Origin: JAEMQF01 sp963850525
GTDB taxonomy: Bacteria > Pseudomonadota > Gammaproteobacteria > Burkholderiales > Burkholderiaceae_C
NCBI GenBank assembly: GCA_963850525.1
Contig: CAWKLQ010000008.1
Span: forward strand, 1,054,001-1,118,000
Direction: 5' to 3'
Length of the DNA stretch: 64,000 bases
In this document: positions 60,773 to 64,000 of the stretch, in pieces
Position numbering within the stretch: the stretch's first letter is position 1
Layout: each line of letters begins with the position of its first letter
Notes under the pieces: model-generated
Told to the model about the DNA's origin: nothing
The model's input: the letters and a program-made list of their open reading frames with translations, nothing else
The model's database searches: none
Position numbers and translations under genes: made by a program

Positions 60773-60776
60773 AGCC

Positions 60777-60985
60777 GAGTCGCCGCTGGGCGGGGTTGAA
60801 CATGCGCAGCAGCCGTCCGTTGCCGTCGTATTCGAACTTGCTGCGCAACAAATCGAGCCTGGCCCCTTTCTCGGAACAAATCGAGCCTGGCCCCTTTCTG
60901 CTTTGGCCACATCATGATGTGGCACCGCTTCGCCGAGAACACCTACCCCAACGTCGTCTACAACAATCCGCCGAAGAAGGCCTAG
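60777..60985. pseudogene. Coding debris: YD/RHS-repeat scrap, 25-bp tandem repeat and an unknown C-terminus
   Basis: On the minus strand 60781-60846 encodes SKFEYDGNGRLLRMFNPAQ, a YD-repeat of RHS proteins. It is followed by two perfect 25-bp copies (60847-60871 and 60875-60899) of a unit starting AACAAATCGAGCC. On the plus strand 60902-60985 then encodes FGHIMMWHRFAENTYPNVVY and a short tail ending in a TAG, with strongly GC-rich third positions, as in a real gene end. None is a complete gene. The block looks like a recombination scar. Confidence 0.6.
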
Positions 60986-61025
60986 GAGCCAGGGCGGCAG
61001 AAGGCGGGGTCCGCGCATCACTCCC

Positions 61026-61718
61026 TCAAAACCCCGCACCCAAACGGTCCGCCGCGGCCAGGTAATCGGCCAGGTCTCTGCCGCGCTCAATGGGGAAGTG
61101 CTCGTCAGCGACCTCCAGAGAATCGATCCGGTAAACCCGGAAGGCGCGGAAGGCCGCTTCGATTTCGCTCCAGCCACCCAAGGTCCAAGTGCCGCCGACG
61201 TAGCGCAGGCAGAGCGCACGAACGCGTGCGTCGATCGAGGTTCCGTCGCCCTGGGTGTAGCGAAATCCGACGCGCCTGCGTTCCGACACGGCGCGCCGCA
61301 ATGTGCGCAGGGCACGCTTCACCTCCGCTGAGACGCGAAAATCGGGAACCGACAGGCCGATGCCCTCGAGACTCGGACGCAGGCGTTGCGGAAGCACCGC
61401 GTCGACCTTCGCCAGCAGCGCATCCGCGGCTTCGCGCAGCCCTTCGTCGGCGCAGCTCTGCACCAGGCGAGCGCCGAACACCAGGGCCTGGAGTTCTTCC
61501 GGCGTGAACATCAGTGGTGGCACGCTGTAGCCGCGGCGCATGCGATAACCGACTCCCGCTTCACCCTCAATGGGAACGCCGCTCGCGATCAGGTCGGCGA
61601 TGTCGCGATAGAGGCTGCGCAGCGACACGCCCAAGTGCTCGGCAAGCCGCTGCCCGGTGAGGACCCGGTCGCGCCCGAGCAGCAGCGTCAATTGAAAAAG
61701 TCGGTCGGCCCGGCGCAT
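61026..61718 (-). CDS. YafY-type regulator with HTH_11 and WYL domains
   Basis: A 230-residue protein: the N-terminal winged helix MRRADRLFQLTLLLGR with RLAEHLGVSLRSLYRDIADL, then a WYL domain from about residue 135 (RRVGFRYTQGDGTSIDARVR, with WTLGGWSE). WYL domains sense ligands, often nucleic acids or nucleotides, in bacterial regulators. Divergent from two VOC genes across a 145-bp gap containing a perfect inverted repeat, it is their probable regulator. Confidence 0.92.
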   Translation of the reverse strand: MRRADRLFQLTLLLGRDRVLTGQRLAEHLGVSLRSLYRDIADLIASGVPIEGEAGVGYRMRRGYSVPPLMFTPEELQALVFGARLVQSCADEGLREAADALLAKVDAVLPQRLRPSLEGIGLSVPDFRVSAEVKRALRTLRRAVSERRRVGFRYTQGDGTSIDARVRALCLRYVGGTWTLGGWSEIEAAFRAFRVYRIDSLEVADEHFPIERGRDLADYLAAADRLGAGF

Positions 61719-61734
61719 CGAAATTCCTCAATCA

Positions 61735-61758
61735 CTGCTGCCACCACGTTGGCAGCAG
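61735..61758. promoter_or_regulatory. Perfect 9-6-9 inverted repeat, candidate WYL-regulator operator
   Basis: CTGCTGCCA and TGGCAGCAG are separated by CCACGT. The element begins 16 bp upstream of the regulator start and ends 105 bp from the VOC gene, a position suited to autoregulation and to control of the divergent VOC pair. Confidence 0.7.
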
Positions 61759-61863
61759 CCCCGGCATAGCATTCACTGTGGCACTTGCTGCTGCTTTCAC
61801 CCGCGGCGCGCCGCTCAACTTCGGCGGCGTGGCGCACCACCTTACTTCATCAGGAGACCGGTC

Positions 61864-62232
61864 ATGTCCAGTGTCATCAATTGGTTCGATATTCCCGCCA
61901 CGAACTTCGCTCGCGCGGTGACGTTTTACGAATCCGTTCTCGGCAGCAAGTTGATTCAGGAAAACATGCTCGGCGCACAGATGGCGATCTTTCCCGCCAA
62001 GCCAGGCGAGGCCACCGGCGCCATCATGGCCCGCGAAGGCGTGAATCCCGGCGCCGCCGGAACGACGATCTATCTGAAAGCCGGCAACGACTTGGCGGTC
62101 GCGCTTGCGCGCGTTCCAACGGCCGGGGGCAAAGTGGTGTTCCCGAAGACGTTCATCAAAGAGGGATTCGGCTATTTCGCGATCATGATCGACAGCGAAG
62201 GCAATTCCGTCGGTCTGCATTCGCTGAACTGA
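61864..62232 (+). CDS. VOC-family protein
   Basis: A 122-residue single-domain vicinal oxygen chelate protein beginning INWFDIPATNFARAVTFYES, with the C-terminal IMIDSEGNSVGLHS. Members of this small group are often annotated as glyoxalases but frequently lack full metal ligands; here the expected first His position is Trp/Phe and the final Glu is not evident. CAGGAGA precedes the ATG. First of two VOC genes; the next starts 17 bp later. Confidence 0.88.
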   Translation: MSSVINWFDIPATNFARAVTFYESVLGSKLIQENMLGAQMAIFPAKPGEATGAIMAREGVNPGAAGTTIYLKAGNDLAVALARVPTAGGKVVFPKTFIKEGFGYFAIMIDSEGNSVGLHSLN

Positions 62233-62249
62233 GCCCCGAGGAACACGCC

Positions 62250-62696
62250 ATGAATCGTATTGTTCTCCAGGCCGCCACCGCAGCCGCAGTGCTCGCCGTG
62301 GGGTTTGCAGCGCCGGTGTGGGCGCAAGCGCCCCCGACCCAGGCCAACCCCGTCGTGCACGTCGAGATCCTCGGGGCTGACGCGCCCAGGCTGCAGAGTT
62401 TCTACCGCGACTTGTTCGGTTGGCAGGCGAAGATCAATCCCATCGGCTACGGCTATGTTGCCGTGGCCCCGCCGACCGGAACGCCACTCACGGGCGGCGC
62501 GGGCCCGAGCCCGCAGCGCCAGCCGCTTGTGATCTTCTACGTCAAGGTGGACGATCCCGCAGCAACCCTGAAGCGTGCCGAAGCACTGGGCGGCAAGACC
62601 GTGGTTCCAGCCACCGATGCGCCGGGCGGCGTGACATTCGCGCGGCTCGCCGACCCGGAAGGAAACGTCGTTGGCGTGGTGCGTCGGCCGAATTGA
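62250..62696 (+). CDS. Exported VOC-family protein
   Basis: A 148-residue protein with a clear signal peptide (MNRIVLQAATAAAVLAVGFA, cleavage near VWAQA) followed by a VOC domain: VVHVEILGADAPRLQSFYRD and FARLADPEGNVVGVVRR. Secreted VOC proteins are uncommon. His is present in the first strand (VVHVEI). It is co-transcribed with the cytoplasmic VOC gene. Its role is unknown; a periplasmic binding or lyase function is possible. Confidence 0.85.
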   Translation: MNRIVLQAATAAAVLAVGFAAPVWAQAPPTQANPVVHVEILGADAPRLQSFYRDLFGWQAKINPIGYGYVAVAPPTGTPLTGGAGPSPQRQPLVIFYVKVDDPAATLKRAEALGGKTVVPATDAPGGVTFARLADPEGNVVGVVRRPN

Positions 62697-62743
62697 GTCC
62701 CACCTTGGCTGTCGCGACGCGTGCGTTTGCGTCGTGGCGCTCC

Positions 62744-64000
62744 TCAGTTGGCCTTGCGCACGAGCCGAAACACCTTGCCCGTCGTGCCGTACGGCCCGAA
62801 CGTCTCGTTGGTGAGCACCAAGAGCTCACCCGTCGCGCTCTCGGCCAGGCCGATGATGCGGCTGTCGATCTGCAGCACGCGCCGGTAGGGCCATAGCGCC
62901 GGGGCAGAGGCAACGCCGGCGTCGCTCGGCTGGGCGACGAAAATTTGGCCCGAGGGTACCTTGAAGTCTGCACTCCAGTCGGCAACGATCAACTGGCCCG
63001 CGAGTTCGGGGATCTCCCGCCCGCGGTAGCGCACCGCGCCGGTGATTGCCGTGCCCACACCGGCAATTCCCAGACGCGTCTGCGGGTGCGACGCCTGCAT
63101 GTTCGGGTACTCGACGACGGGCAATTCGATGCGCTTGCCGGCCGAGTCAAGCGTCGCGCACTGGGCCGGCGGCTGGCGCGGTTTCAAGCGGTCCACGCAA
63201 TGCGTTCCTTCGAGCAACGGCCAACCGAAGTTGCCTGGCCCGCGCACACGGTACGCGGCTTCCCAGAGCGTCTCGGCCACGGCAGTGACGTAGAAGCTGG
63301 CGTCAGCGCGATCGAAGGCGATGCGAAACGGATTGCGAAAACCCCACGCCCAGACGTCCCTGCGCCCCGCTGCGCCGCTGGCAAACGGGTTGTCGCGCGG
63401 AATCGCATAACCGGGGAAGCCGCGGTCGACGTCGATGCGCAGAATCTTGCCGTAAGGCGACTCGGTGTCCTGCGCGACGCCGTCCCAGACGAGCGCTTCG
63501 GCGGGCACGTTGAACGCCTCCCAGAGCACCGTCTTGCCGACGCCGTGCGACGCACCGCCATCGCCGAGACCAATGTAGAGGTGGCCGTCCGGACCGAACG
63601 CCAACGCGCCGCCGTTGTGCTTGCGGCTCGGCCAATCGACCTCCATGAGCACGCGTTCTGTCTGCGCGTCGATGCGCGACAGATCCCCTGGCTTGGCGCT
63701 GAATTCCGACACGCGGCGCGTATGGTTCCAGTGCTGCGGCGCTCCCGGGCGCAGCGGCGCGGAGTAGCTGGCGAACACGCGGCCGTTGCGTGCGAAGCCG
63801 GGGTGCAGGGCAAAGCCGAGCAGGCCGCGCTCCTCGAAGTTTTGCTCGAGCGGCAGCAGGCGCGGCCGCAGGTCCAGGAAGGGCTCGGGCGCGAGCGTGT
63901 TGTCGGGCCTCAGCACGCGCACCACGCCGTCTTGCTGGACGATGAACTTGCGCCCGCTTGAATCGGCGGGCTCTTCGATGTGGATCGGCGCAGTCAGGCC
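62744..64000 (-). CDS. Glucose/sorbosone dehydrogenase (PQQ-type beta-propeller), partial (N-terminus beyond the right edge)
   Basis: 418 codons are open from base 64000 to the stop at 62744. The frame enters with LTAPIHIEEPADSSGRKFIV, an early blade, so only the signal peptide and a few residues are missing. KHNGGALAFGPDGHLYIGLG is the active-site blade, and GKILRIDVD, FRNPFRIAFD and PVVEYP follow. Such enzymes oxidise soluble aldoses in the periplasm with PQQ. It is a full-length counterpart of the truncated gene at 34057. No cytochrome gene is visible on the window side. Confidence 0.9.
   Translation of the reverse strand, partial: GLTAPIHIEEPADSSGRKFIVQQDGVVRVLRPDNTLAPEPFLDLRPRLLPLEQNFEERGLLGFALHPGFARNGRVFASYSAPLRPGAPQHWNHTRRVSEFSAKPGDLSRIDAQTERVLMEVDWPSRKHNGGALAFGPDGHLYIGLGDGGASHGVGKTVLWEAFNVPAEALVWDGVAQDTESPYGKILRIDVDRGFPGYAIPRDNPFASGAAGRRDVWAWGFRNPFRIAFDRADASFYVTAVAETLWEAAYRVRGPGNFGWPLLEGTHCVDRLKPRQPPAQCATLDSAGKRIELPVVEYPNMQASHPQTRLGIAGVGTAITGAVRYRGREIPELAGQLIVADWSADFKVPSGQIFVAQPSDAGVASAPALWPYRRVLQIDSRIIGLAESATGELLVLTNETFGPYGTTGKVFRLVRKAN

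Overview
The window looks like a chromosomal segment of a high-GC betaproteobacterium, probably in the order Burkholderiales. The evidence is two orphan Bug/TctC-type periplasmic binding proteins, several CaiB/BaiF CoA-transferases, many LysR/IclR/MarR-type regulators next to small catabolic operons, CUT1 sugar and polar amino-acid ABC importers, a SoxR of the proteobacterial type, and dispersed REP-like palindromes. This assignment rests on gene content and recognisable families, not on a database search. No rRNA, tRNA, CRISPR array, phage module or intact insertion sequence was seen.

Layout. 1-3.4 kb: end of a type I restriction-modification locus (hsdR, then hsdM running off the left edge). 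3.4-6.5 kb: an MFS exporter divergent from soxR with a near-perfect SoxR box between them; soxR overlaps a CoA-transferase gene. 6.6-10.3 kb: a diguanylate cyclase, an acyl-CoA synthetase and a LysR regulator. 10.5-20.5 kb: a sugar-acid locus with a DapA-family enzyme, a complete CUT1 ABC importer, a uronate-dehydrogenase-like SDR, an IlvD/Edd-type dehydratase and, convergently, a GMC flavoprotein with its small subunit. 21-30.5 kb: single genes and pairs (TauD-like dioxygenase, gamma-glutamyltransferase with an EamA transporter, a MarR-GNAT fusion divergent from another EamA transporter, copper chaperone, PfkB kinase, aldo/keto reductase, DUF1428, GST). 30.6-33.7 kb: an ABC-2 exporter operon.

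33.7-39.2 kb is a scarred zone: a cytochrome c cut at its 3' end, a sorbosone dehydrogenase without its N-terminus, a frameshifted alpha/beta hydrolase and a winged-helix/ATPase regulator with an out-of-frame internal deletion. Another deletion-type pseudogene, LanC-like, sits at 52.5-53.1 kb, and coding scraps (a YD/RHS repeat and an unknown C-terminus) lie at 60.8-61.0 kb.

39.2-48.2 kb holds the most interesting unit: nine tightly packed genes read leftwards from an IclR-type divergent promoter. They encode a binding protein, two permeases and an ATPase of an amino-acid importer, an alanine-racemase-like protein, a CoA-transferase, a thiolase-fold protein lacking the catalytic Cys and His, its DUF35 partner, and a threonine-aldolase-like PLP enzyme. 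I recognise every family but no known pathway with this combination. I infer a CoA-dependent retro-aldol route for an imported amino-acid-like compound.

48.4-64 kb: VOC proteins, an M81 peptidase with a Bug protein, an SDR, a LysR regulator divergent from an exported metallo-beta-lactamase-fold protein with a perfect palindrome between them, a rhodanese-like CX4CW protein with DUF1015, a class III aminotransferase with a second Bug protein, a WYL regulator divergent from two VOC genes across a perfect 9-6-9 inverted repeat, and a PQQ-type sugar dehydrogenase running off the right edge.
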